From: Curtobacterium pusillum
GTDB taxonomy: Bacteria > Actinomycetota > Actinomycetes > Actinomycetales > Microbacteriaceae
Reading direction: 5' to 3'
Assembly (NCBI GenBank): GCA_002025645.1
Contig: CP018783.1
Coordinates: 2,604,001-2,668,000, forward strand
Length of the DNA: 64,000 bases
A program made the position numbers and the translations under genes. A model generated the notes under the pieces. It did no database searches and was not told where the DNA came from. It saw only the letters and a program-made list of their open reading frames with translations. Numbering within the stretch: the stretch's first letter is position 1; each line of letters starts with the position of its first letter. Of this stretch, positions 50,423 to 58,452 are shown one piece after another.

Positions 50423-51307
50423 GTGCATGACGACGTGCCCCGTGGGCTGACCGACCTCGTTCCCGACCCCACCGCGCTCGACCTGATCGCCACGGGCAGC
50501 ACCTGGGCCGAGGGCCCGTGCTGGATCCCCGCGACGAGGACGCTGCGCTGGTCCGACATCCCCGGTGACCGCATCCGGCAGTGGCACGCCGACACCGGGG
50601 TGGTCGACGCCTACGCCGAGGGTGTCGAGTTCACCAACGGTCGAACCCTCGACCGCGACGGCAGCGTGGTGCAGTGCTCGCACGGACTCCGGCGAGTCGA
50701 GCGGGACAGGGACGGCGTCGTCACCCCGATCGTCGACTCGTGGAACGGCGTCCGGCTGAACTCCCCGAACGACGTCGTGGTGGCCCGTGACGGCAGCGTC
50801 TGGTTCACCGACCCCGCGTACGGCATCACGCAGCCGCGCGAGGGGCACCCGGGCGAGCGGGAGTACGGCGACCACTGGGTGTTCCGCTGCGGTCCCGACG
50901 GAGCAGGGCTGCGCCCGGTGGCGGTCGACCTCGACGAACCGAACGGGTTGGCGTTCGACCCGACGGAACGGGTCCTGTACATCGCGAGCTCGTCGTCCGA
51001 CGAGCCGGTCATCCGTGCCTACGACCGGGACGGCGAGCGGCTGAAGAACGGCCGCGTGTTCGCGCGGCTCGACCCCGGCGAGGGTGCGCCGGACGGCATC
51101 CGCGTCGACGTGCACGGCAACGTGTGGTCGTCGTCGCACCGGGGTGTCGTGGTGTTCGCCCCGTCCGGGCGACGGCTCGGGCAGATCGACGTGCCGGAGA
51201 CGGTGGCCAACCTCTGCTTCGGCGGGGACGACGGCACCACGCTGTTCCTGGCGGCGACGACGTCGATCTACCGGATCGCGACGACGACGACGGACGCCGC
51301 GATCTGA
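50423..51307 (+). CDS. SMP-30/gluconolactonase family protein
   Basis: A 294-residue six-bladed beta-propeller of the SMP-30/gluconolaconase/LRE-like group, which hydrolyses sugar lactones using one divalent metal. The three expected ligands are in place: Glu in WAEGPCW, Asn in NSPNDVVVARDG and Asp in GAPDGIRVDVHG. FTDPAYGI is the conserved central loop. GTG 50423 gives VHDDVPRGLTDLVPD. Following the GntR pair, it may process a sugar-acid lactone that these regulators sense. Confidence 0.88.
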   Translation: MHDDVPRGLTDLVPDPTALDLIATGSTWAEGPCWIPATRTLRWSDIPGDRIRQWHADTGVVDAYAEGVEFTNGRTLDRDGSVVQCSHGLRRVERDRDGVVTPIVDSWNGVRLNSPNDVVVARDGSVWFTDPAYGITQPREGHPGEREYGDHWVFRCGPDGAGLRPVAVDLDEPNGLAFDPTERVLYIASSSSDEPVIRAYDRDGERLKNGRVFARLDPGEGAPDGIRVDVHGNVWSSSHRGVVVFAPSGRRLGQIDVPETVANLCFGGDDGTTLFLAATTSIYRIATTTTDAAI

Positions 51308-51329
51308 CTCTCGCTCTTCCGGAACCCGG

Positions 51330-51357
51330 AACTGCAATGTAGTATTTCATTGCAGTT
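51330..51357. promoter_or_regulatory. 10-bp dyad before the glycosyltransferase operon
   Basis: AACTGCAATG at 51330-51339 and CATTGCAGTT at 51348-51357 are perfect complements around the AT-rich TAGTATTT. It lies 21 bases before ATG 51379. TAGTAT could serve as a -10, so a repressor bound here would shut off the operon. A leader RNA hairpin is an alternative. Confidence 0.55.
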
Positions 51358-51378
51358 GACCAGGGAAACGGAGCGAGC

Positions 51379-52524
51379 ATGTCGAAGCGTGCGGCGGTCA
51401 TCGGGACGCGTGGGTACCCGTCGTACTACGGCGGGTTCGAGACGGCGGTGCGGCACATCGCGCCCCACCTGGCCGATCACGGTTGGGACGTGACGGTGTA
51501 CGGCCGCCCCGGTCAGGAGCGGGTCGGGGACCCGTCCCTCGACGAGCGCATCACCCGTCGCGCGACCCGGGGGCTGGAGTCCAGGTCGCTGTCGACGCTG
51601 ACCCACGGCCTGACCGCGGTCCTCGACACGATCCGACGTCGCCCCGATGTCGCGCTGGTGATGAACTGCGCGAACGGGTTCTGGCTCCCGCTCCTGAAGC
51701 TCGCCGGCATCCCCACGGTGGTCAACGTGGACGGCATCGAGTGGGAGCGGGCCAAGTGGGGTCGCCTCGCGAAGTTCGTGTTCAAGTCCGGCGCCCGGTT
51801 CACGGCTCGGTTCGCCGACCGGCTCGTGTTCGACGCGGACGCGATCGGTCACTACTGGCAGCGCGAGTTCGACAAGACCGGTGTGGTGATCCCGTACGGC
51901 GGGACCGAGACGACGGACCTGCCGTTGCACGCCGGTGACGCGCACCTCGCCGACACCCCGTTCGCGCTGGTGGTCGCGCGGTTCGTGCCGGAGAACACGG
52001 TGCCGGAGTTCCTGATCGCCGCGGAGCGGATCGCCGAGCAGTACCCGGTCGTGATCGTGGGGTCGACCGGGTACGGCGGTGACCTGGACGAGCAGGCGCG
52101 GGCGCTCGCGGCGTCGAACCCGAACGTGCACTGGCTCGGTCACCTGTCCGACGACGCCCGGTTGTTCGCGTTGTGGCAGCACACGGGTGCGTACTTCCAC
52201 GGCCACAGCGTCGGCGGCACGAACCCGGCGTTGGTGCAGGCGATGCACTGCGGTGCGCCGACGGTGGCACGGGACACGGTCTACAACCGCGAAGTCCTCG
52301 CCGGTACCGACACTCGTTTCGCAGCGCCCCACCCCGATGCCATCGCCGACGCCGTCCTCGCGCTGCTCGCCGACCCGGCCCAGCAGCGGAGGCTCCGGTC
52401 CGCGGTCGTGGAGCGGGCACGATCCGCCTACACGTGGGCTGGTGTCTGCAGCGAGTACGAACACACCCTCGCAGCGACGGCTGGGCTCGCCGCTCCTGTC
52501 CTGACCGAGCGGGTCGACGCGTGA
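51379..52524 (+). CDS. DUF1972/GT4-type glycosyltransferase
   Basis: A 381-residue rhamnosyl- or related transferase. The N-terminal domain has the DUF1972 signature GTRGYPSYYGGFETAV, and the C-terminal half is a GT-B fold with VARFVPENTVPEF and GHSVGGTNPALVQAM (nucleotide-sugar contact). The enzyme would add sugars to a lipid-linked cell-surface glycan. ATG 51379 is preceded by GGAGCG. The next gene starts in a GTGA overlap, so three transferases are coexpressed. Confidence 0.88.
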   Translation: MSKRAAVIGTRGYPSYYGGFETAVRHIAPHLADHGWDVTVYGRPGQERVGDPSLDERITRRATRGLESRSLSTLTHGLTAVLDTIRRRPDVALVMNCANGFWLPLLKLAGIPTVVNVDGIEWERAKWGRLAKFVFKSGARFTARFADRLVFDADAIGHYWQREFDKTGVVIPYGGTETTDLPLHAGDAHLADTPFALVVARFVPENTVPEFLIAAERIAEQYPVVIVGSTGYGGDLDEQARALAASNPNVHWLGHLSDDARLFALWQHTGAYFHGHSVGGTNPALVQAMHCGAPTVARDTVYNREVLAGTDTRFAAPHPDAIADAVLALLADPAQQRRLRSAVVERARSAYTWAGVCSEYEHTLAATAGLAAPVLTERVDA

Positions 52525-53651
52525 ACGCCCCGGTCGCCAGCATGCGGATCGTTCCCGAGCTCCGCGCCGCGCACATCGAGCGGCACCGGCTCGGCACCCC
52601 CGCCGAGCTCCTGTACCTCGGCACGAACTACGACCTCGCCGGCACGTCCGTTGCGGGCGGCATCCAGCGGGTCACGGTCGCGGCAGCCCTGTGGCGCTTT
52701 TTCCGCACGAACGCGACCACGCTCGAGGTTCCGGAGCCGTTGTGGATGCGGTTCTGGCCGAAGCACGTCGTGCTCGTCGTCGGTTTCAAGGCCGCCGGTG
52801 TCCTCCGGCGCCGTGCGCACCGTGTCGTGACGTACGCGATGGAGAACAACGACATCGCGACGCTCGTCGGCGGACGCCTTGTCGCGCCGGCCTGGACCGT
52901 CCGCGCGGTCGCGACACTCGTCGGTGCGACGGCGCGCCTGACGATCGACCGGATCGCGTTCGCGAGCGATGCCTCGAGGGCCGCCTACCGGGCGCTGCCG
53001 TTCGTCGACGGCATCGAGCAGGCGGCCACGATCGAACTCCCCCGGGCGGTCGCGTCGACACTGCCGGACATGCCGCCCACGTGCGTGTTCGTCGGCGCGA
53101 TGGAGCACCGCAAGGGTGTCCGTGCCCTCATCGAGGCATGGCCGTTGGTCGAGGCCGAAGTGCCGGGGGCGCGTCTGGTCCTCGTCGGGCCGGGCCCGCT
53201 CCTCGACGCGACCTCTGTCTGGGCGGCCGAGTCGCCGTCGACGCGGTGCGTCGTCGGACGGTTGCCGCACGCCGAGGCCGCCACGATCCTCCGGTCGGCC
53301 ACGGCCTTGGTTGCTCCGTCCGTGCCCGACGGGCGCTGGAGGGAACAGATCGGCCTCCCGATCAAGGAGGCGCTGGCCGCGGGCGTCACGATCGTCACGA
53401 CGGAGCAGACCGGTCTCGCCGGGTGGCTGCGGGACCACGGGCACGAAGTGGTGGAGCACGCCGGCACCTCGTTCACGCGTCGGCTGTCGAGGGCGATCGT
53501 CCGCGTGCTGCGTGCGCCGCTCGATCGTGACCAGGTCCGTGCATCACTGCCCGAGACGGACGGCCGCCTGGTCGCGGACGCCTGGTTGCACGGGGCGACC
53601 GCGCGTCTCGTCGCCGACGTGGCCACCCGCCCGATCGAGGTGCGCGCGTGA
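52521..53651 (+). CDS. GT-B glycosyltransferase
   Basis: A 376-residue protein with a GT4-like C-terminal half: CVFVGAMEHRKGVRALIEAW near 190-210, LVLVGPGPLL, and the donor-binding block IGLPIKEALAAGVTIVTTE (about 276-294). The N-terminal half has LGTNYDLAGTSVAGGIQRV, compatible with an acceptor domain. GTG 52521 overlaps the preceding stop by four bases. It belongs to the cell-surface glycan operon. Linkage and sugars are unknown. Confidence 0.83.
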   Translation: MNAPVASMRIVPELRAAHIERHRLGTPAELLYLGTNYDLAGTSVAGGIQRVTVAAALWRFFRTNATTLEVPEPLWMRFWPKHVVLVVGFKAAGVLRRRAHRVVTYAMENNDIATLVGGRLVAPAWTVRAVATLVGATARLTIDRIAFASDASRAAYRALPFVDGIEQAATIELPRAVASTLPDMPPTCVFVGAMEHRKGVRALIEAWPLVEAEVPGARLVLVGPGPLLDATSVWAAESPSTRCVVGRLPHAEAATILRSATALVAPSVPDGRWREQIGLPIKEALAAGVTIVTTEQTGLAGWLRDHGHEVVEHAGTSFTRRLSRAIVRVLRAPLDRDQVRASLPETDGRLVADAWLHGATARLVADVATRPIEVRA

Positions 53652-54655
53652 CCGCCGCGGACGTCATCGTGGTCAACACGCTCGGTGGTGCGCTGCGGCA
53701 CTACACGGTGGGGCTCGTCGCGTCCATCGGTGCCTCGGGCGCGCGGGTCTCCGTCGTCCACGTCGACGAGCCGAGCCGGGCAGGCGGGAACGGACTCGGC
53801 TGGGTTCGCCGCTACGTGCTCGCACTGTGGTCTGCGCGACGACCCGCCCGTCGCTCCGGCGCACGGGTGATCGTCACGTGGCCGGTCCTCGGGCACCTCG
53901 ATCGACTGATCGTGCGCGTGGTGCTCGGCCGTGCCGCGGAGTCGTCGCTCGTCATGCACGACCCACGCCCGCTCGTCCCGGCGCGAGGCTACGGACGGGT
54001 CGCCCGACGTCTCGCCGACCGCTGCCGGGTCGAGGTCGTCGTGCACAGCGGGACCGCGGCAGCCGCCCTCGCCGAGGACTGCCCCGCCCTCGTGCCCGTG
54101 CTCCTGCCGCATCCGGTCGTCCCGCGTGACGTGACTGCACCGAAGCAGGCGACCGGAGGGCGTCCGGTCGTCCGTGTCCTGGGGCAGTTCAAACCCGACC
54201 GTGACGTCGAGTTGCTCGCCGAGATCGGTGCGCAGCTCGGCGACACCCACCGGCTGGAGATCACCGGGCGGCGATGGCCCGCGGTCGACGGGTGGTCCGT
54301 CACGGACGAGTTCGTGTCCGAGGAACGCCTCGACGACCTGATGGCCACCGCGGACGCCGTCCTCGTGCCGTACAAGCGGTTCTTCCAGTCCGGTATCGCG
54401 ATCCGTTCCCTCGAGCTCGGGACGCCCGCGATCGGGCCGGCGGGATCGAGCATCGCCGACCTCTACCCGGACGACCGGTACCTCGCGTGCGGCTCCGGGG
54501 CGTCCTGGTGCGGGGCGATCACGACGGCGACGTCGGCGGACCCGGACGAGACCCGCGAACTCGCTGCCCGCGCCGGCCGTGCATGCCGGGAAGCCTGGTC
54601 GGACTGGGTTCGTGGAGGGAACACCGCGACGAGGCGCCGCGCTGCCGTATCCTGA
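53648..54655 (+). CDS. Glycosyltransferase-like protein
   Basis: A 335-residue protein with a GT-B-like layout: N-terminal Rossmann half with VIVVNTLGGALRHYTVGL, then VVRVLGQFKPDRDVELLAEI and LMATADAVLVPYKRFFQSG with the LELGTPAIGPAGSSIADLY donor loop. It is more divergent than its two neighbours, and no known transferase group stands out. GTG 53648 is in a GTGA overlap. It ends the operon; rlmC begins eight bases later, perhaps by read-through. Confidence 0.72.
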   Translation: MTAADVIVVNTLGGALRHYTVGLVASIGASGARVSVVHVDEPSRAGGNGLGWVRRYVLALWSARRPARRSGARVIVTWPVLGHLDRLIVRVVLGRAAESSLVMHDPRPLVPARGYGRVARRLADRCRVEVVVHSGTAAAALAEDCPALVPVLLPHPVVPRDVTAPKQATGGRPVVRVLGQFKPDRDVELLAEIGAQLGDTHRLEITGRRWPAVDGWSVTDEFVSEERLDDLMATADAVLVPYKRFFQSGIAIRSLELGTPAIGPAGSSIADLYPDDRYLACGSGASWCGAITTATSADPDETRELAARAGRACREAWSDWVRGGNTATRRRAAVS

Positions 54656-54662
54656 CCCGGCC

Positions 54663-55814
54663 ATGCAGTGCGACTACTTCGACCGCGGGGTGTGCCGATC
54701 GTGCACGCTCATGGGTCAGCCGTACGCCGAGCAGGTCCTGGACAAGGAACTCCGCACGCGCGAGCTCCTGCACGACGCGGTGGAGGCCGCGGGTGGCCCG
54801 GGCAGCGTCGAGTGGCTCCCGGCGATCACGAGCCCCGAGTCGGCGTACCGCAACAAGGCGAAGATGGTCGTCGGCGGGACGGTGCAGCACCCGACGGTGG
54901 GGATCCTCGACCACCGGCAGCGCGGCGTCGACCTGCGGCACTGCGGCATCTGCACCCCGGGCATCCAGCACGCGCTGCCGATCCTCGCCGGGTTCATCGC
55001 CGACGCCGGGCTCATCCCGTACGACGTCGCCGCGCGCCGGGGCGAGCTGAAGTACGTGCTCGTGACCGAGTCGCCCGACGGGGAGCTCATGGTGCGGTTC
55101 GTCCTGCGCTCCGAGGGGCAGCTCCCGCGGCTCCGGCAGCAGCTCGGTGCACTGCAGCGCGTGCTGCCGAACGCAGCGGTCGTCACCGTGAACCTGTTGC
55201 CCGAGCACAAGGCGGTCACCGAGGGCGAGCGGGAGATCGTGCTCACCGAGCAGGAGACCCTGTCGATGCGGCTCGGCGACGTCACGATGCACCTGCGCCC
55301 GCAGAGCTTCTTCCAGACGAACACGTCCGTGGCGACGCAGCTGTACGCGCAGGCGTCGGCGTGGATCGACGAGGTGGCGCCCGCGTCGATGTGGGACCTG
55401 TACTGCGGCGTCGGCGGGTTCGCCCTGCACGCCGCCCGTCCGGGCCGCGCCGTGACGGGGATCGAGACCAGCAGGGAGGCGATCCGCTCGGCGAAGCAGT
55501 CGGCGCGTGAGGCCGGGCTCGAGGGGGTCCGGTTCGCCGCCGACGACGCGACGGAGCACGCGCTCCGCTCCCGTCCCGGGGCCCTTCCGGAGCTCGTCGT
55601 GGTGAACCCGCCGCGGCGCGGGATCGGCGAGACGCTGTCGACCTGGCTGGAGGACTCCGACGTCCAGCACGTGGTCTACTCCAGCTGCAACCCGGTCACG
55701 TTGGCGAAGGACCTCGCGCGCATGCCGTCGCTGCGCCTGCGGCGCGCACGCGTGCTCGACATGTTTCCGCAGACGGGTCACCTGGAAGCGGTCACGCTGC
55801 TGTCCCGGAGGTGA
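54663..55814 (+). CDS. rlmC: 23S rRNA (uracil-747)-C5 methyltransferase RlmC
   Basis: A 383-residue class I methyltransferase of the RlmC/RumB group, methylating a uracil of 23S rRNA. The N-terminal iron-sulfur ligands CDYFDRGVCRSC and CGIC are visible. The AdoMet site is WDLYCGVGGFAL. PPRRG is the catalytic-region motif, and SSCNPVTL holds the catalytic Cys. No TRAM domain precedes it, which separates RlmC from RlmD. ATG 54663 gives MQCDYFDRGVC, with the first cluster Cys at residue 3. Confidence 0.93.
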   Translation: MQCDYFDRGVCRSCTLMGQPYAEQVLDKELRTRELLHDAVEAAGGPGSVEWLPAITSPESAYRNKAKMVVGGTVQHPTVGILDHRQRGVDLRHCGICTPGIQHALPILAGFIADAGLIPYDVAARRGELKYVLVTESPDGELMVRFVLRSEGQLPRLRQQLGALQRVLPNAAVVTVNLLPEHKAVTEGEREIVLTEQETLSMRLGDVTMHLRPQSFFQTNTSVATQLYAQASAWIDEVAPASMWDLYCGVGGFALHAARPGRAVTGIETSREAIRSAKQSAREAGLEGVRFAADDATEHALRSRPGALPELVVVNPPRRGIGETLSTWLEDSDVQHVVYSSCNPVTLAKDLARMPSLRLRRARVLDMFPQTGHLEAVTLLSRR

Positions 55815-55825
55815 CCAGGACGGCG

Positions 55826-55869
55826 GACGGGAGGCGCAGCTCACCGCCGCCACGTGCCTCCAGGCCGTC
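55826..55869. repeat. CTGGAGGC palindrome, copy 8 (decayed)
   Basis: GACGGGAGGCGC at 55826 onward faces GTGCCTCCAGGCCGTC, ending at 55869; only the outer GAC and the GGAGGC/GCCTCC arms still pair well. It lies 11 bases 3' of rlmC and looks like a diverged copy. Confidence 0.55.
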
Positions 55870-55892
55870 ATTGCCAGGGAATTGCCAAGGTG

Positions 55893-55942
55893 GCGTACCC
55901 GGGTACGCGTCGATCGCCGCACGTGCGGCGATCGACGCGTAC
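55893..55942. repeat. Two overlapping perfect palindromes upstream of rpf
   Basis: GCGTACCCGGGTACGC at 55893-55908 is a perfect 16-bp palindrome. It overlaps by six bases a perfect 40-bp palindrome with no loop at 55903-55942, left half GTACGCGTCGATCGCCGCAC, centre GCACGTGC. The GTAC motif recurs just after (CGGTACCG near 55949). They lie about 55 bases before the rpf promoter-like boxes. As RNA, only one of the two overlapping stems could form fully. Confidence 0.85.
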
Positions 55943-55994
55943 AGGTTCGGTACCGGGGTACGTAGCATCCTCAGGTAGAACCGTTGGTCTCGGT

Positions 55995-56769
<775 letters not shown>

Positions 56770-56782
56770 GTGCACCCTGCCT

Positions 56783-56838
56783 GATCGCTTCGGCGATCTG
56801 TGCGGCAACGCCCCGCGACCTCGGTCGCGGGGCGTTCT
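56783..56838. terminator. Strong terminator between rpf and lcp
   Basis: GATCGC-TTCG-GCGATC at 56783-56798 is a small stem with a stable tetraloop. It is followed by a stem of at least 13 bp, AACGCCCCGCGACC/GGTCGCGGGGCGTT, between 56807 and 56836 with TTCT after it. It lies between convergent genes and can work for both. Confidence 0.82.
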
Positions 56839-56848
56839 GCCGTCCGGG

Positions 56849-57883
56849 CTACTGCGGGTTGTCCTGCAGCCACTTCGGCACGTCGTCGGACCGGAGCGCC
56901 TGCGACAACGACTGCACAGCGAGGGTGTTCACGTTGACGATCGACTGGCCGTCCGGGGATGTCCCCGTCCCCGCGGTGGGCATCGTGAACGTGGTGAGGT
57001 CGGACGGGCGGACGTCGCGCAACGACCACCCGAGGCCGACCAGTGTCTGGAAGGTCAGGCCCTCGTCGACGGACAGGTACTTGCTCGTCGCGGTCACGAA
57101 GTCCTGGATGCGACCCGGGTTCGTGACCGTGCCCTTCGACAGCACACCGCCGAGGATGCCGCGCATGAAGGCCTGCTGGTTCTTCACGCGGGTGTAGTCG
57201 GCGTCGGCGAAGGAGTGGCGTTCGCGCACGAACGCCAGAGCGGCGTCGCCGTCGAGGCGGTTCGCGCCTGCGGTGTAGGAGTGTCCACCGGCGGTGAACG
57301 CCTTCGGTGCGTTCACCGTGACGCCGCCGAGTGCGTCCGTCATGCCCTTGAAGCCGGCGAAGTCGATCTCGGCGACGTGGTCGATGCGCACGTCGAGCAG
57401 CTGCTCGACGGTCTGCACCGTCAGCGGGACGCCGCCCCACGCGTACGCGGCGTTCATCTTGGCCTTGCCGTGCCCGGGGACGTCGACCCAGGAGTCGCGC
57501 ATGATCGACATGAGGTACACGTCCTTCCGGTCGGCCGGGACGTGCGCGAGCATCAGGGTGTCGGAGCGCCCGCCTGCGGCGCCGTCGCCGTTCGGGTCGT
57601 GGTTCGATCGTGAGTCCGAGCCGATGAGCAGGATGTTCCGGGCACCCTTCGACGGTGCTGGGCGGGAGCCGGTCGGGAACGGGTCCGTGATGACGTCCTT
57701 GCCGGCGTCGTAGCTGCGGGCAAGGCCACCGACGAAGATGCTCGCGACGACGGCGACCACCGCGGCGATGCCGACGAGCGAGCCGAGCGTGGCGATGAGC
57801 GCGACGAGGAACGGACGCTTCCGCTTCGGTGCGGGTGCTTCTGCTGCTTCGGCGGCTTGACGGGCTGCGCGGCGCTCGGACAT
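56849..57883 (-). CDS. LCP-family (LytR-CpsA-Psr) cell-wall ligase
   Basis: A 344-residue membrane-anchored enzyme: cytoplasmic tail (1-25), one helix (about 26-50), then the extracellular LCP domain. Landmarks are LLIGSDSRS, RSDTLMLAHV, SIMRDSWVDVPGHGKAKMNA and the Arg-rich ALAFVRERHSFADADYTR. LCP enzymes attach lipid-linked teichoic acids, arabinogalactan or other glycans to peptidoglycan. It may anchor a glycan, possibly one made by the nearby transferases. ATG 57883 is chosen. It lies beside the Rpf gene. Confidence 0.91.
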   Translation of the reverse strand: MSERRAARQAAEAAEAPAPKRKRPFLVALIATLGSLVGIAAVVAVVASIFVGGLARSYDAGKDVITDPFPTGSRPAPSKGARNILLIGSDSRSNHDPNGDGAAGGRSDTLMLAHVPADRKDVYLMSIMRDSWVDVPGHGKAKMNAAYAWGGVPLTVQTVEQLLDVRIDHVAEIDFAGFKGMTDALGGVTVNAPKAFTAGGHSYTAGANRLDGDAALAFVRERHSFADADYTRVKNQQAFMRGILGGVLSKGTVTNPGRIQDFVTATSKYLSVDEGLTFQTLVGLGWSLRDVRPSDLTTFTMPTAGTGTSPDGQSIVNVNTLAVQSLSQALRSDDVPKWLQDNPQ

Positions 57884-57947
57884 CGGGGCTCCTGGCGGGT
57901 CGGGTCGGTCCTGCTACCGACTGCGCCAGTCTACCGTATGCCGTATA

Positions 57948-58376
57948 TCAGATTCCAGGGGATCGGTCCGGTCGAGCGTCACCTCGTGCGAGCAACGCGG
58001 TCAGCGCGTCGCGCAGTGCCGGGTCGTCCGGCAGGACGTCGCGCTCGATGTGCCGCGCCGTCTCCCAGGCCTCACGGCCGTGGTCCGTCACCGTGACGAT
58101 CCGACGGCGGCGGTCGGCGGGGTGCGGGGATCGCTCGACCAGGCCGTCCCGTTCCATCCGCTCGAGGGTCCGCGACATCGTCTGCGGCTGCACCCGGGCG
58201 GTGCGGGCGAGGGTGTCGGCGCCGGTCGGGCCCGTGCGGATGAGGATGTCGATCGCGATGAGCGCTGCGTGCGGGAGTCCGATGGCCCGGAGTCGCTCGT
58301 CCCAGTCCCGTTCGACGGCCCGCGCCGCCGCCGACAGCAGCCGACCGAGGGGCCATCCGTCCGGGGCGTCACGCAT
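57948..58376 (-). CDS. MarR-family regulator
   Basis: A 142-residue winged-helix regulator. DTLARTARVQPQTMSRTLERMERDG is the helix-turn-helix (about 54-78), ERSPHPADRRRRIVTVTDHG is the wing. A palindrome lies between it and the divergent mmpL gene, its likely target. ATG 58376 gives MRDAPDGWPLGRLLSAAARA. The lcp gene follows on the same strand with 64 bases between. Confidence 0.88.
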   Translation of the reverse strand: MRDAPDGWPLGRLLSAAARAVERDWDERLRAIGLPHAALIAIDILIRTGPTGADTLARTARVQPQTMSRTLERMERDGLVERSPHPADRRRRIVTVTDHGREAWETARHIERDVLPDDPALRDALTALLARGDARPDRSPGI

Positions 58377-58418
58377 GGTCGGAGTCTACGGGCGCGAACC
58401 CTGTCGTCGGTCTAGTAA

Positions 58419-58430
58419 TCAGCATGCTGA
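58419..58430. promoter_or_regulatory. Candidate MarR operator TCAGCATGCTGA
   Basis: A perfect 12-bp palindrome in the 76-base gap between divergent marR and mmpL, extended on both sides by AA..TT (AATCAGCATGCTGACGATT). AT content is locally high. It would cover the promoter of the transporter gene starting at 58453. Confidence 0.65.
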
Positions 58431-58452
58431 CGATTGGAGTACGCTCACGGTC

